Assembly (NCBI GenBank): GCA_017165825.1
Contig: CM029376.1
Coordinates: 22,716,432-22,780,431 of the forward strand
Reading direction: 5' to 3'
Length of the DNA stretch: 64,000 nucleotides
Source: Hepsetus odoe
Lineage: Eukaryota > Chordata > Actinopteri > Characiformes > Hepsetidae
Made by a program: the position numbers and the translations under genes. Positions 24,795 to 44,241 of this stretch are shown here, piece after piece. Numbering within the stretch: position 1 is the stretch's first letter; each line of letters begins with the position of its first letter. The notes beneath the pieces were generated by a model. It did not search any database and had not been told where the DNA came from. It worked only from the letters and a program-made list of their open reading frames with translations.

Positions 24795-25083
24795 CACTCA
24801 CTCGTTTTCATAGCTGCTTGGAACCTGTCCCAGCTCTCACAGGGTGAAAGGTGGGGAAACACCCTGGACAGGTCTCCAGTCCATCACGGGACAGACACAC
24901 ACAGAAACACACATCCAGGGCCAATTTAGCATCTCCGATCCACCTGACCTGCATGTCTTTGGATGGTGGGAGGACACGGGGAGAACATGCAAACTCCACA
25001 CCGAAAGGACTGGGACCGTCCCGCTTGGGAATCGAACCCAGAAAATTCTTGCTACAGCGCTAACCACTGCGCCGGCGCGCCGC
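24795..25083 (-). repeat. Second type of tRNA-derived SINE
   Basis: Contains gaaacaccctggacaggtct, cacggggagaacatgcaaac and, at its right end, gggaatcgaacccagaa then gcgctaaccactgcgccggc, the reverse of a tRNA-like A and B box head. Confidence 0.75.
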
Positions 25084-25494
25084 CCACTCTTCAAATAGCT
25101 GTTTGCTATCTGCAGGATGGAGTCTCATCATGGACAATTTTTTTACTTTGTGAATGGGATTGTGATCCATGCTGTTTACTGGCCATGCCACTGAGTCGAA
25201 GTCTTCTTTGAAGAAAATCTTTAACACAATTTACTCCGTGGACAAATGCACTATAATCATCAACGGATTTTCTGTTGATGGAGTGAGAAGTGTCCATTTC
25301 TGTTCACACCTGTTTATTGATGGTTGAGGTAATGACTGCCATCTTCCCTTGTCTAATATCAACACGTGTGACACATTTATCTGCTAAAAACGAAAAAAAA
25401 AACATTTTTTAATTGCAGCTGGCTGAAAACGATCAATGAAAACGGCAGACAAATACAACATCCCAAACACACAACCAAGTGAAATGTAAAAGTT

Positions 25495-28106
25495 TTTATT
25501 GATTTTTTTAAAATGTATTTCTTGCTTCTATAGCCAACATTTACCTTTTCATTATAAAAGGAGCAACGTATAACAATTCACATCAACAATCTTGAGTCAA
25601 ACACTGAAGAGAAACTTGTGCACACAGTGGATTAGGGCCATGAGAAGACAAGACAGTACAACATATGAACACATCAAGTAAAGCACAACAAAAAGCTTTT
25701 TTTTGTTGTTGTAAAATGTCCAAAGTCTTCATGAAGTAAATACCCACGGAACACAAAGCCTATAAATACTATTGCTAATGTGATTAAAGTGGCTGACAGT
25801 ATTTAGTGATGTTAGTTCTCACCGTCTGGTTAAAGCCCAGCGTTTTTTATTTTTTAAACGTACAGTTTGGATTCTGATAAAACGTTTCAGGATTTGTCCA
25901 TCCTCAAGCAGCAAACCACAGCCATGATTCTTCTAGGCGTTGATCTTTACAGATGCAAAAAGTCTTGGCTAAAAGGCACCTTGCGGGTTAATCTGGTTCG
26001 CTATTAAACGAGTGAACCAGTGTTTCACCGTGTGCCTTCAGTATTATCGTCAAACAACTTCATAAAAGGCGACTCAAACTAGAACAAAGGGCTGGTATTT
26101 TCAGCGCCTTGAAAACTCACTTATTCTTCCAGAAATGCCACACAATCACTATATGCATCCACTCAAACAAAGCTTTCAGAAATGAAACGCTTTCTTTTGA
26201 CAGTTTAATAAGAGCTGTTGTAAATGAAATGTTTGTGTCTGTACTGTCACATATTTAAAGAAACATCCAGATCGAAAATTGCTTTGTGGGAACATCTCCA
26301 AATGTACTTTAACTGAGGGTGTATTGCTATCCTTGTGAAAATCCAAGGGCAATGTTGAGTAGCTCTTATTAAATGCCTCTAAAGAAAGTGTTCTTAAACA
26401 AGTGCAACTCCTGCGGTGAAAGAATTTGCAAAGTTTCACAGTGAAATACAAACAGGGTGTAAAGCACTTGGCACAATTACACAATAAGTAAGAAAAACCT
26501 CATTGAGGTTGATCATCCAGGGGAAAAATAAAAAGCAAAACTATGAAAGATTTGGTTTAAAATATTCTCCAAACCTGAGAAACTACTTTGTTTTAGCCAT
26601 AAAAGTCTAATGAATGCACTAAGACTTAAGAGCTTAGTGAAATTAATCAAGTTATACAGTAAATAACAAAAAAGTAGTTTAAGACATTGGTAGAAGTATT
26701 TGAGAATCACACTTTGCTCTGCAAAAAAAAAAGAAATCACTATTCACTATCCACTAAAGTAATGGGAAAAGGGAGAGAAAGCAGTGTTGTTCACTAAATG
26801 TGCACCCAGGCAAGCACGTAGGGTGAAACTGGTTCCTTCAAAACCAAGTTCACGGCTAATCAATGCTAAAAACACACTTGTGGGTCATTTGATCACAAGA
26901 TAAGAAAGGAGCCCACATCAATTGAAATACGCCAAAAGGGGGCAAAACACACCTCCCGTCTTTGCCATCTCCAAGGTTGTTCACATGAACTACCTTGCCT
27001 GCTTTTGTACCATGTAAATTGATCAGTTAAAAAACAGTTTAAGTCACAGTGTCACAGAAGCAAGCTAAATACATACTGCCTACGTGTAGTTACTGTCAAA
27101 CACATAAAATGCTACAAAGATCACTGGCAAAGTCTATCAAAGATACCAAAGCTCAATCAAAATTGTACAAGCTAGAGTCCAGCAGCAACCAACCTATCAT
27201 GAAATGATTAAACAGTGCTAAACAAACTAGTCAAACTATTGCATTTAAGTCACTGACAGTGTAGAAATCTACAATTCAGAAAAGTATCCTTTATGTTACT
27301 TATGAAACCAATCCTGTCCAGGTGGATGACTGAGAAAAGCACACAAACCCTCTACCCTGAGCTCACTCAGTGGCTTTCCTTAAAAAAAAAAAAAAAATTT
27401 AACCATTTTGAATGCAATACTACACACAGCATCTTTTCAGCGTGTGGATATGTTTAAACATTTAAACCTTGGGGCAACGGTGCTCTAGTGGTTTCGGGAC
27501 TAGACCCCAGGACTGGAAGGCCATGAGTTCAAATCCCAGACCACAAGGTCACCCTGAGGTACCCATGAGCAGGGTACCATCCCCATCAGTGCTACCCATT
27601 CGCTGGATATAGCTGCCCCCTGCTGCACTGTGTGTGTTAAATTCAGTGAAGCATTTTGTTGTGGTCGACTGTGTGCTGTGTACTCACAATAGAAAATGGT
27701 CACTTTCACTTCACGTGTAAAACATTGTCTTTCACCTAATAATAAAAATGCGATACCACCCAAGTGTAAACGTCTCCCTAATTTAGGCATAATCGGCTAG
27801 AAATGTAGTTTCTTCCTCGTCACACATCACCAAGAATGTGAGAAGGCTTTGAGCATAAAGAACAACAATCTTGTGCCAATGAGCAAAAGGGGAAAGAGAG
27901 ACCCTGCAAACTGAACTTTAAAGAACCCCCCGTTCTGAAACCAATTTCTTACTCAAGAACTCACCCCTGAAAACTTTGACCATACAACATGTGATGTGTA
28001 AACATCATCTTCAAACTTTGTGCAAACTGCATCGTAAAAAAAGCAAGAATCAGGGAGCCCAGCGTTAATTTGCCAGTGTGACTGTAGGGGCGACAGGGAG
28101 TGGGGT
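25495..28106 (-). other. bmt2: Likely bmt2 3' untranslated region
   Basis: No coding exon; AT-rich. On the minus strand an AATAAA (plus-strand tttatt 25495-25500) is a plausible 3' end, giving a tail of about 2.6 kb. It contains a SINE at 27471-27718. The exact end is inferred. Confidence 0.45.
27471..27718 (+). repeat. Diverged main-family SINE in the bmt2 3' region
   Basis: Head ggggcaacggtgctctagtg, B-box-like GTTCAAATCCC, block ccctgaggtacccatgagca, tail with gtgtgctgtgtactcacaat and ggtcactttcacttcac. Confidence 0.7.
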
Positions 28107-34248
<6,142 letters not shown>

Positions 34249-34840
34249 GGCACTGATATTTCTGCGCTGCACCGGCGCGCCGGTTCCCTCCTCCCACCCC
34301 CAACCTGTTTACCAATAAAACCCGCCTTCCGTGCGCCATGATTGGCTGTTTGGCATGAAACGCAGCCTAATGATTGGATAAATGAGACGTCCTTTGCCCA
34401 TCATATCAGCGTGGACTCTGAGAGTCTGCGGTGTGCAATTCTGCGACAATCGGTTCGATAAGAGGAAAATACAGGAGCGGTGCTGATACCGATACTGTTA
34501 CTTAAAAGCTGCACATTGACAGATCACGGAGAGATTAAAAGAATAAGTTCTTTGGCAAGTAAAATAATTTTTTAACAATGTGATGAACTGGATTTGCCAA
34601 CATAAAATGTACACAAAATTCTGATAATTCAATGAGAAATTTTCTTCTTTTGGTTGCTCCTGTTAAGGGTCACCTCAGCAAATTAATCGCCTCCATTTCT
34701 TCTTTTTCTCTGCATTGTCCTCCTTCAAAGCGCCTCTCTCGACACATCCATAAACCTCCTCTTTGGTCTTCCTCTTCTCCTCTTTCCAGGCAGCTCCATC
34801 TTCAACATCCTTCACCTAAAAAAAGAGAAAAAATTATATA

Positions 34841-34846
<6 letters not shown>

Positions 34847-34933
<87 letters not shown>

Positions 34934-34966
34934 AACANNNNNNNNNNNNNNNNNNNNNNNNNNNNN
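34847..34966. repeat. (TA)n microsatellite running into an assembly gap
   Basis: About 70 bases of TA dinucleotide, then ACACAC, then 29 N characters (34938-34966); TA repeats continue to about 34996. The gap size is probably arbitrary. Confidence 0.95.
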
Positions 34967-35000
<34 letters not shown>

Positions 35001-35002
<2 letters not shown>

Positions 35003-35539
35003 GTACTGTGCAAAAGTTTTAGGCAGGTGTGGAAAAAATGCTGTAAACAAAGAACGCTTTCAGAAATGGAAGTGTTCATCATTTATTTCCATCAATCAAC
35101 AAAATGCAGTGAATGAACAAAAGAGAATCTAAATCAAATCAATATGTGGTGTGACCACCCTTCGCCTTCAAAACAGCATCAATTCTTCTAGGTACACTCG
35201 CACACAGTTTTTGAAGGAAGGTAGGTCGTTCCAAACATCTTGGAGAACGAACCACAGATCTTCTGTGGATGTAGCTTCCTCACATCCTTCTGTCTCTTCA
35301 TGTAATCCAGACACACTGGATGATGTTCAGATCAGGGCTCTGTGGGGCCAGAAGAACTGATGCTGGTTTGAAGGCAAAAGGTAGTAACACCAGATATTGA
35401 TCTGATTTAGATTTTTCTTTTGTTCATTCACTGCATTTTGTTGATTGATGAAAATGAATGATTAACACTTCCATTTTTGAAAGCATTCTTTGTTTACAGC
35501 ATTTTTTCCCCACACCTGCCTAAAACGTTTGCACAGTAC

Positions 35540-35543
<4 letters not shown>
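35001..35543. mobile_element. Non-autonomous Tc1-like element, copy 2
   Basis: Ends in inverted repeats cagtactgtgcaaaagtttt and aaaacgtttgcacagtactg, extended by gcaggtgtgg on the left and ccacacctgc on the right; flanked by TA-rich DNA. It is homologous to 29783-30316 throughout. No intact transposase. Confidence 0.85.
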
Positions 35544-35571
<28 letters not shown>

Positions 35572-37446
35572 GATGTATAGAGACCACCACACAGAAAATA
35601 CAGTGACTGCAGTTCTGTTGCGTTTCTTTTTCAGACTCTGAAATGTCACCATGCTTGCCATTTAGAGCGTGTTAATCCTTACCGGGTAATTCTCTGATGT
35701 CTGATGAGTGACTGCAGCTGTGTGTGTTCTTCACGGGAAATTCCCAGGGAAAGGTCACAAGTGTTTTGCACACCATTAACTGACCATATCAAAACACAAT
35801 CAAATGTTATGTATTACACAGTTACAGAATCTTCCATCACTCTGGCTATTGTGTGAATCACATTTTTGCACACTGACTACATACCGGTTCAGTGCCATAA
35901 AGGGCAGAGCAAGTGGCGTAGATGCTGACTGGGAATTTGACCCTGAACTGACTTTTAGGCACAGATACTGTTTTGACTGATGGTCAAATGCTTCGGCTTT
36001 GTGGTTATTTGTGGTCCGTGCTTGGAGGCCTCTTCATAACCTTGTCTTGCTTCCATGTCTGCTGACAAATACTTTTTACAAACAGAAACTTTTTAAACAA
36101 ACCCTAAGATGGACAAAACAGCTTTCAAACAAATATCCTTTACAGCAGTGCCTTATAAGAAAGAGTTTATGACCAGAGGTATGCCATCACCACAGATATA
36201 CAGTATAAAATGACAATTAACAGGAAATAAATCTGACATTGTTTCATAAAGAATACTGTTTCTTTTTTATTCAAACAGAGACGTGTTTTGTCCAGGGTTA
36301 GACACCTGTGTCTATAGAACTGTCTGACCGCGGTGAGACTCGGTCAGACTGCTGAGCTAACATTTAAAACATTGCACACACACTTATCTGGTTGTCTTGA
36401 GATGATAAGGACATACTAGTTTAAGGATAATAAAAAATGTTTTGGAGTTTTTTGCTTTAAAAAGCACAATTTCTAGATGAAAAAAGTTATTTCTCATTAA
36501 ATATGTAAATATGTTTCTAATTTCTGAGAAAAATAATATATAGAGAATTTGTTTTTCATGTTGGTGCATTATTGATGAACTCATTATCATCAAGAACAGG
36601 TCAATCTTTAGGGAGTTGTCATGCCCATATAAGGAACTCTAAGCTGTTTTTCTCTATAGGGATTGTTCTTAGGATTACAAGGATCTGTACTTCTGGAAGT
36701 GTTTGCCAAAGCTGGATAAGGCCGGGAGTGTGCACAGAGGAAAATGTTTCAGTTTAACACATGTATCCAAAAAGAAGGAAGAAAATTTCCCCTTAAAAAT
36801 GTCACAGAGAGACACAAAAAGTCAATGCTCATTTGCATACAGAAATACAATTTTCAGCAACATTTATTAACCCCATCTCTTGGGGTTATAAGCAAACTGA
36901 TGGGCTACCTGTTCTGTCAGTAATCTGCATTTTATTGATAAATTGTACATGCAAAATTATTTTATACTAACTGATGATGGATTACAAATGGAAATTCTAT
37001 CATTTTGTTGAAAACTGCTCTGAAAGCATCTGATCTCCGAGGATCATGCAACGCATAACACACAAAGGCTCGGTTGTTTTAGTGTAGTAAATCTGACTTT
37101 TTATTTACTAGCCATATGGCAGATCTGGTAGTCAATCTTCTAGAACTAATGTGAGAATGTAATATACTCATTAGCACTGAGTGGTCCTGAAAACAGTCCA
37201 TCCACATTTGACACCTTTAGCACAAGTTTCAGTCCTCAGTTTACACAAACCTGGTAGAAGCGAGAGCTTTATCTCAATGTGTCCTGATCAATGGAGCTGA
37301 AACACAGCTTATGGCCATTAAAGAAAGCCAAATATAGTTAAAGTCATTTCTTCCCTTAAATATATTATTAAAATGGTAGTAATAAGAATTCACAATCAAA
37401 TCACACCCGTTCATCAATAATCACAAATCTTTCGTTTTTTGAATTG
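35544..37446. other. Spacer and likely ppp1r3a 3' untranslated region
   Basis: No exon seen. Minus-strand AATAAA candidates lie at 37100-37105 and 36931-36936. GPR85, expected here from human gene order, was not found. Confidence 0.45.
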
Positions 37447-40400
37447 TTATCTTTCGGGTTGTGTGACTTTTAATGGTTCGGACTCTCTTCGGAAATATAT
37501 CCAGTACAACGCGAGCAAGTAGAGCCCAAAACATGCAATAAAGTCACAAAAGTAAGCTGTTATTAAAAAAACAAAGAACAAAAAAATGTATGTGATCACT
37601 TTGGACATTTTGTCAGTGGAGAAAAACTCTCTCCACCAGAGCATGTTACGTCTGATGATCTCTTCCTTCTCTTCCTCTAGGGACAATGTGGACCTCTCTA
37701 GCTCTGTCCTGTCCTCATTTGTCAGATTCTCCAGTGAAGCATTTGGTTGATCCTCATCCACGGATTCTGAAATGGAAGGCATAGGTGAGGGCATTGTCCT
37801 CGTTCTGCTCACAGAGGACCTCTTGCTGTAGTTGCCATTAGAAGCTGTCTCTTTAATCCCTGGCTGTTTTGTACTTTTCAGTCTGTGGAGATACAGCTCC
37901 ATTTCATCATCTGTCAGAGACTCTGTGGATGCACTGTCATCCATGTTCTTCTCACCCTGCTCACTTCGGTCCTCAGGGTTCTCCGACCATCTGTTGAGCT
38001 CTGCAGTAGTGTCCCCTACACCTTCACTTTTCTTGTTTAGACATGACTGAATAGATCCAACTCTGTCACTCAATGTTGTGATGCTGTTTCCTGTCGAGGC
38101 TTGATGGAACAAATCCATATCCCAAGAAATCTCTACTTCTCCACTGACAGAGCAACCTTGTGAAGTTCTGCCTGTGCTTTGCTGCTCCTGATTTACATGT
38201 AGTTGCACCTGATTTTTGAAACAATCAACATTCATGGTGCTTTCTACTGAAGCCAGAGAACCATCTCTGCTGATCTTCTCCTGCTCCTCTGTCTCAACTT
38301 CAAGAGACAGATGATCAGTTTTTATCTCCCATTTGTCCACATACTGCTCTATATCATTTGCCCTCATGTCCCTCACTGTCTCCTTTTCATCATCATCTAT
38401 GTACAGTAACCTGTCTTCAAAAATTTTATCGTTTACAGGTTGTTGCTCCTCTTCCTTTTTTTCTTTCAGTTCCTTTTCTAATTCTTCATGTTTTTGATCT
38501 CCTCCTTTTTTATCCTCCTCTCCTAGTTCTTGCTCTTGCTTTTCCTTGTCTTCTTTTTGTTGATGCTCTTCCTCTTCTTGTTCATGTGCTGCTCGTTCTT
38601 GGCCAAGTTCTTTAGCTTCTTCTCCTTGTCCTTGTTGTTGCTGTTGTTGTTGCCCTTGCTCTCCTTTTTCTTTTATTTCTTCTTCAGTCTCTTTTTTCTT
38701 CTCTAGTTCTTCTTTTTCTCGTTTTTGTTGTTCTTCTGGTTCATCTTTGTGTTCTTCATCTTGTAGTTCTCGCTTTTCCTTGTTCACTTTGTCTCGTTCT
38801 TGCTGTTCTTGTGCTGCTTGTTTTTGGTCTTTTTCTTGTCCTTTATTTCCTTCTTCTTGTTCTTGCTCTTCTTCTTTGTCTTCTTCTCCTTCCTGCACTT
38901 TTGTCTCCTTTGTTTTCATTGCTTCCTCTGAAATCTGCCATGACTGATGTTCTTTGTCTGTTGATTCTTGCTCTTTATTTATATCAGTTTTCTCTACCCA
39001 TTCATCTTCTTTATGGATATCAGCCTCTTTTTCTGCTGAGACAGTGTTAGAATTATTCTTACTATTTGCTACTTTATCTTTATCCAAAGCTCCATTGGAA
39101 CCACCAGGAGAAGTGAAGTCTGGAACAGTAGATGCCAAATACATACTCTGGTGTATTTGGCTGACATGCAAAGTCTTATCTAGAGTCCTCTCTACTGAGT
39201 TTATAGCTGCTCTTTCTAAACTACCAGTTTCATAATTTCTAGCACTGTGTGATTCCATCCGAAGGAGATCAGTGTAATGAGGAAGGCTGTCCGATCCCTG
39301 GGTCAGCTTTGTGCCTTCTGTAATTTGAAATTGGACAAACGTAATGCCAGGTGTTTTTTGGCTGTGCTTAAAGGAATTTAAGTCTGGACTTTGAATTTGG
39401 ATGGGAGTCAGATTCTGGGATGATGTTGGAGCTTGGCTTTGGCTAAAGTTAGGTATGACGTTTGATGAAATGTGAGCATAGAACAAAGAAGTGTCAGGTA
39501 TGGGTCTGTGGCTTTCCTCCATGCACTTGCTGCTAGGTGGTATTTCAGTGAAAGTTGATTCCATGGAGGCTTGGGGTTCCTCTGGGGTTTGAGGCTGCTG
39601 CACTTTGGCGTCCTTGCTTTGTGTTGTGGTGATTTCAGTGGTGTCTGTGGATGATGGGTTTTCGGAAAATATAGTGTCTGATGTCTTGCCAATTAAACTG
39701 TTTAATTCAGATTGTGTGGTTAAAACCATATAATCTACAGGTACATGCTCATGCTGTCCATTTTCTCTTGAATGTTCAATCTGGAAACACGTGTTGTGTG
39801 GAGTCCTGTCGCGAATATCTTCTAAAGTGCTTTCCAACATAAACTGACTTTGTTTAAATTTGCCTCTGTCTTTTGGTGTTTCTTTCTGATCAGAGATGCC
39901 GTCTTCCAAGGATAACTGTAGACTGTTTGCTAAATGTTGTCTCTGTGTAGTTGCAGCCAATTTTGATTCGGAAATAAGACTCTCCCGTGGGTCATCCATG
40001 ATGTCAGTTGAAGAGGTGGTGCTAATCTCTACTAGTTTCGTATTTACATTTGTCCCAGATAAGGATTCCTCCATGGTGTTTGTGTTGAATAAATCTGGCA
40101 CAACTGGTTCTTTGCAGGCCTCATGATGAACATCATTAACCACGTGTTTTTCAGATCTGCATTCAATTGGCCTTGTTTCCACACTTTGGGTCCTGGGATA
40201 ATTTTGGTACGTGACTGCACTCACATATCCATCTTGCAATTTCCCGGCTGACCTTTCGGGGCTGAATTCTCTGTCCATAAGGTCCCTCTTCTCCATTTCC
40301 ATGATTTCAAAAACCTGATGGTAAAGTGGAGCCACTATTGTTTCAAATGTAAAGTTACATCCAAAAGGTTCTGGGTTTTCTAAGTTCACATTGTTTCTTA

Positions 40401-43368
40401 TTTCCTTACATGCACTGGTGGTTTTGTCCTCACCCATTCTTCTGTCCATAGTGCTCCCTATTCTTCCCTTAGCACCCTTTTCAAAGCATTCCCATGCTTT
40501 TTCCACAGTCTTACTCAAAGACGGTTCAGAGATTTGTTGCTGTGTGATTAGTAGAGTCTGTCCACCAAGGGTCTCTTTGTTTTGGCTGCTGTCCAGTGCT
40601 TGCAAGACAGAGCCCACAGTGGAGCTTTCAGAGTCCACAGGGGACAGTGTTGCCTGAGAAATGGAAGTTGTAAGTTCAGAGTGCATTACTGGAATATTTT
40701 CCTGGTCCTTGATGTGAATCTGTTTAGCAGGAACCTGTTCAGAATCAGCATCCACAGAACATGCAGGACATTTGTGTTTCTTGATTTCTTCAGGCTCAGA
40801 AGGTGAAGGCAAGAGCAGTTCTGCTGATGCTTCCACTCTTTCCGGAACAGCATTTTCCATGTTCATTATCACATCTTCTTCTCCAGTCTCATTCTCAATC
40901 TGCTGATCACCCTTTTCACCGTATTTAGCAAAGTGCTGGCGTATTTTTTCCAGCCGTGCAGCTTTTCTCCTGCTTTTCCTGTTGAGGTTCCTGTTGTTCT
41001 CCTCCTGATAATATAGAAGTAGGATTCAATTTAAACCCTGGGTTGGTGGTGTGTATGCAATAACACTGAGTAAGGTCTTTTAAAATTAAAATTCTTGCTA
41101 TAAAAGGACCACATTTTGTTCCCTATGGAACCAAGCTTGAAAAAGGGTGAGTAACCTTTTACAGGTTTAAAATCCTTCACAAATTGTAAAGAATCCATAC
41201 AGTTCTTTCCCTTTACATCATGTGGATTTAGGTTCTTTACAAGCATACATTATATTTAGAAAGATGTTTATCTGAAGAACTATCTAATAAGGTCCTTAGA
41301 GAACAAATAGTGTTTTTATGCCATGTTAAATGTTAACTTTAACTTTTACATTGTGCAAAAGCCTAAGAAGGTTCTTTACATCTTGTGAATATTCTTTAAG
41401 CCTTTAAATTGTAAAAAGTCGACAGCTCTACTTTAAAACAAAATAATTCTGGCACTAAAATCAACCTTTTTGGCACATTTTTAAGCTTTTGTAAAAAAAA
41501 TGACGGCTGGTATCACGGTGTCTCAACATTCCCACCTGTCCTTCACAAGCCTCCTCCATCAGGCCTGGTCATTTACCTTCACTGCCTTTACTTGACAGTC
41601 TATATGACCAGTGATGGCTTAAGAAACATGGACAGTGTCTTATGTAATATTTTGTATTATTTTGAAGGTGTTGACAAATGTGATAAGAGCTCATCATGTG
41701 ACATGTTTTTTTATTGGCTGTGAGATCTTTGCTATGAGAGGCCAAAGTGCACTTATCTATAAATATGTTTGAACTGACCTGCAGTTCAATGAGTTCCTGT
41801 GTTTTTTCTTCGTTGACAGCTACAGCTTCAGTCACAGCAGCCACCTCAGAACTCATGATTATATCTAAGAGAAGACAAAACTTCTTCATTATTCTGTATC
41901 ACACAGAAAGTTGATTACCTACTAAATTAAATTACTACCTGGGACTTCCTCCGTGCTTGAGGTTGAACTGGTCTCCAAGGAATAGTCAAGGCTGAAAAAA
42001 GTTTCAATATATTAAACCAAAAAAACAGACGTAATAACTGGAAATATACATAATGTTTCTAATGATACACCATACTACTTTATTTTTAGTTTCTATTTAA
42101 TAGGTGAGACTAACCGACTTTTTAACCTTTTATATGAATTAAGCCTAGTTATGGATTAATTGGCACCCTTTAGTCTAGGGTTTAGATTAATTCTGGTTAA
42201 TTCAGAATTCTTAATTCTGAGGCTCACACTCGCTCTGTGTAAGTCCTGCCAGTTAAAGAGGATTGTTTGTTGCTTGTTAATCCACACAGTGACCTACGTA
42301 TGATTCTTTCAAGCAGAGCAAAACCATCTAACTTAAGACATGAAGCAGTGAAGTAACAGGAGCAGATGATGCCAGATGATCAAGCCTGTGATTAGTTTAC
42401 TGCAGATGATGAACACTGAGTGATTGGAACCTTTGCAGCCTGTCACAGTAAAACATTTGATCCCATTTCTTTCATTCAATCTACTCAATATGCCAAAGAT
42501 AAGACAGTTTAACATAAGCATATACATACTCATATGTGCACATATCATTGTCACTGTTTAAACTATTTAATGCAGCTTTGACCTCTCACCTGGTTGACTT
42601 CAGACAGCTTTTTCTTTTGTGTTTCTTTTCATTCTCCACTTGTTCTTTTGCCTTTTCATGGCAAAATAAAACATAGTTCTGGCCACTGTTGTTAGCCCAG
42701 AAATTTCCAAAAGGTGTTTCGTATCGAAGACAGAAATCCACCCTGATTCCTTTTTCACCAAATGGGGGCACCAGCGTAAGCCTGAAAGAAAAACTGTCTG
42801 TGTTGCCATCACTGGACCTGGGCACATACTCCGCCAGCAGATCAAAATGACTTCTCCAGCAGTCCAAGGAGGTACGGATGTAGACCAGCTTATCAAAACA
42901 CAGGTTGAGCACGCGAATGACACCTTTTAGTGTGGTGGTGCCAGGGAGAAGTTCCAAACTCTCCAGCTCCAGGTTATGCTGCTGGACCTTCTGGATCAGT
43001 TCCTCTCGTGTTGTGGGAACAGAGAAGAATTGGGACAGGAAGTACTCTTTTGCCTCAGTCAGGTCACCCTCCAGAGGATCTGAGGAGCCACACATGGCCC
43101 AGGAATCAAACTGCTTGACCGAGACTAGACTTAGTCCGAAAGCATCCGCAAACGATACTCTCCGGCTGCTGGACAGTGGAGGCTGGACGTCGTCATCGGA
43201 GCAGGAGGAGGCTGAGCTCCGGCGCCGAGGGATGGGAGATGATTTGGGTTTGATGCCCCCAAGGCCCAGGGGCTCATCATCGTCATCCCAGGGGCAAGGA
43301 CCTGGTAGGCCAAGGAGATTGGAGCCATCCTGGCTGGAGCTCCACACTTCTCCTACCATAGACTCCAT
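37447..43368 (-). CDS. ppp1r3a: Protein phosphatase 1 regulatory subunit 3A (muscle glycogen-targeting subunit)
   Basis: Four exons: 42590-43368 (ATG 43366-43368), 41939-41991, 41779-41864 and 37447-41004, 1491 residues (human about 1122). Residues 48-52 give an RRRSS cluster at the place of the PKA-regulated site. RVSF at 70-73, followed by ADAFGLSLVSVKQFDSW, is the PP1-docking motif. Residues about 105-250 are the CBM21 glycogen-binding domain (LKGVIRVLNLCFDKLVYIRT, DFCLRYETPFGNFW). A long disordered region follows, with a Glu/Gln/Lys-rich block at about residues 1005-1165, then a hydrophobic anchor near the C-terminus (VITYIFLFFVFLITAYFCDF). The family targets PP1 to glycogen and sarcoplasmic reticulum in striated muscle to activate glycogen synthase. 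No upstream ATG is in frame within the open stretch. Confidence 0.95.
41090..41420. repeat. Possible 'ggttctttac' MITE-like repeat in a ppp1r3a intron
   Basis: Several copies of aaggttcttta/ttctttac-like wording, also seen at about 45520-45680. Such sequences are common in fish as short DNA-transposon derivatives. Boundaries are unclear. Confidence 0.3.
42290..42535. repeat. Unclassified interspersed repeat, copy 2 (partner 4219-4480)
   Basis: Shares an ordered series of blocks with 4219-4480; lies in the first intron of ppp1r3a, beside the exon ending at 42590. Confidence 0.6.
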
Positions 43369-43964
43369 CAGGAAAAGTGAGAGAGAACCCCAAGCTGTGC
43401 AGCCAACAGCTGACACGCAGCACACTGTGACTTAGCAGACCGAATTAAGTTACATTTGACATTGTAGCAAGAAGCCAGAACTAAAAATAGAGCCCCAAAC
43501 AACTTCAACTATGCAGCTGAGGCTCTGGGGGAATGCTGTAAATATAACTTCCCAACACGTCACATATAATGTTAACAGTGAAACAGTGCCTAAAATTAAG
43601 TTATAGTCCATGAAAGCTTTTATATTCAATTTGATTTTCATTTTCAGTCAGTTTATTTAACTTTTATGAAGAGTACTTCTTATGTTTAGGAAAGGTCTCA
43701 ACAAAAAGAGCTAAGCTTTATCGGATTTTTCCACTTGCTGAATTGGACGGGACGAGAAAAAAATTGCTATATTTATACAAGGATGTTTCCTGAAAGAGAA
43801 AAGTTAGGTCTTTGTGTGACAGGAACTGATAAGTCATTTTGAGCAAACATTCTTTTTGTTGAGTCTAATCAGTGTAAGCATTTCATAACTGAAAACTATG
43901 TCACTCGCATTGTGTTTAGCTCGACATATTGTTCTTGAGCTTGCACTGTTTTGCACAGGTAAGG

Positions 43965-43971
43965 TATAAAA
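43965..43971 (+). promoter_or_regulatory. foxq2: Candidate TATA box of the forkhead gene
   Basis: tataaaa at 43965-43971, about 275 bases before the forkhead ATG, in the 870-base region shared with the divergent ppp1r3a gene. A transcription start near 43995 would fit. Position only; no experimental support. Confidence 0.4.
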
Positions 43972-44241
43972 GAGAAGAGGAGGAAATTCTATGAATAGTG
44001 CAGAACCCAGCATGGCTCACAGCATGTGAGCTTTCTCTGTATGAAACCTCCTCTGTGCTGGGGACTTCACACCACATACTGGGCAAGACTGCATTCGTGA
44101 AAATGAACCAAGAAGTCGTAAAGGAATACAACACAGTGAATGGATGAGCTGAACAATTTGGCTGAGGAGCACTTTGAGGAATGATTAACTAAGGAGATAA
44201 ATGAGACAGCAAAGGTGAACGGTGGATGAGTTGCTGTAGAG

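Noticed and set aside
34632..35132. Open frame with a Tyr-Ile repeat
   Set aside because: Translation of the (TA)n microsatellite and the N gap.
38358..39235. Several plus-strand Leu/Ser-rich open frames
   Set aside because: They are the antisense of the Glu/Gln/Lys-rich part of ppp1r3a; strand bias comes from the skewed composition.
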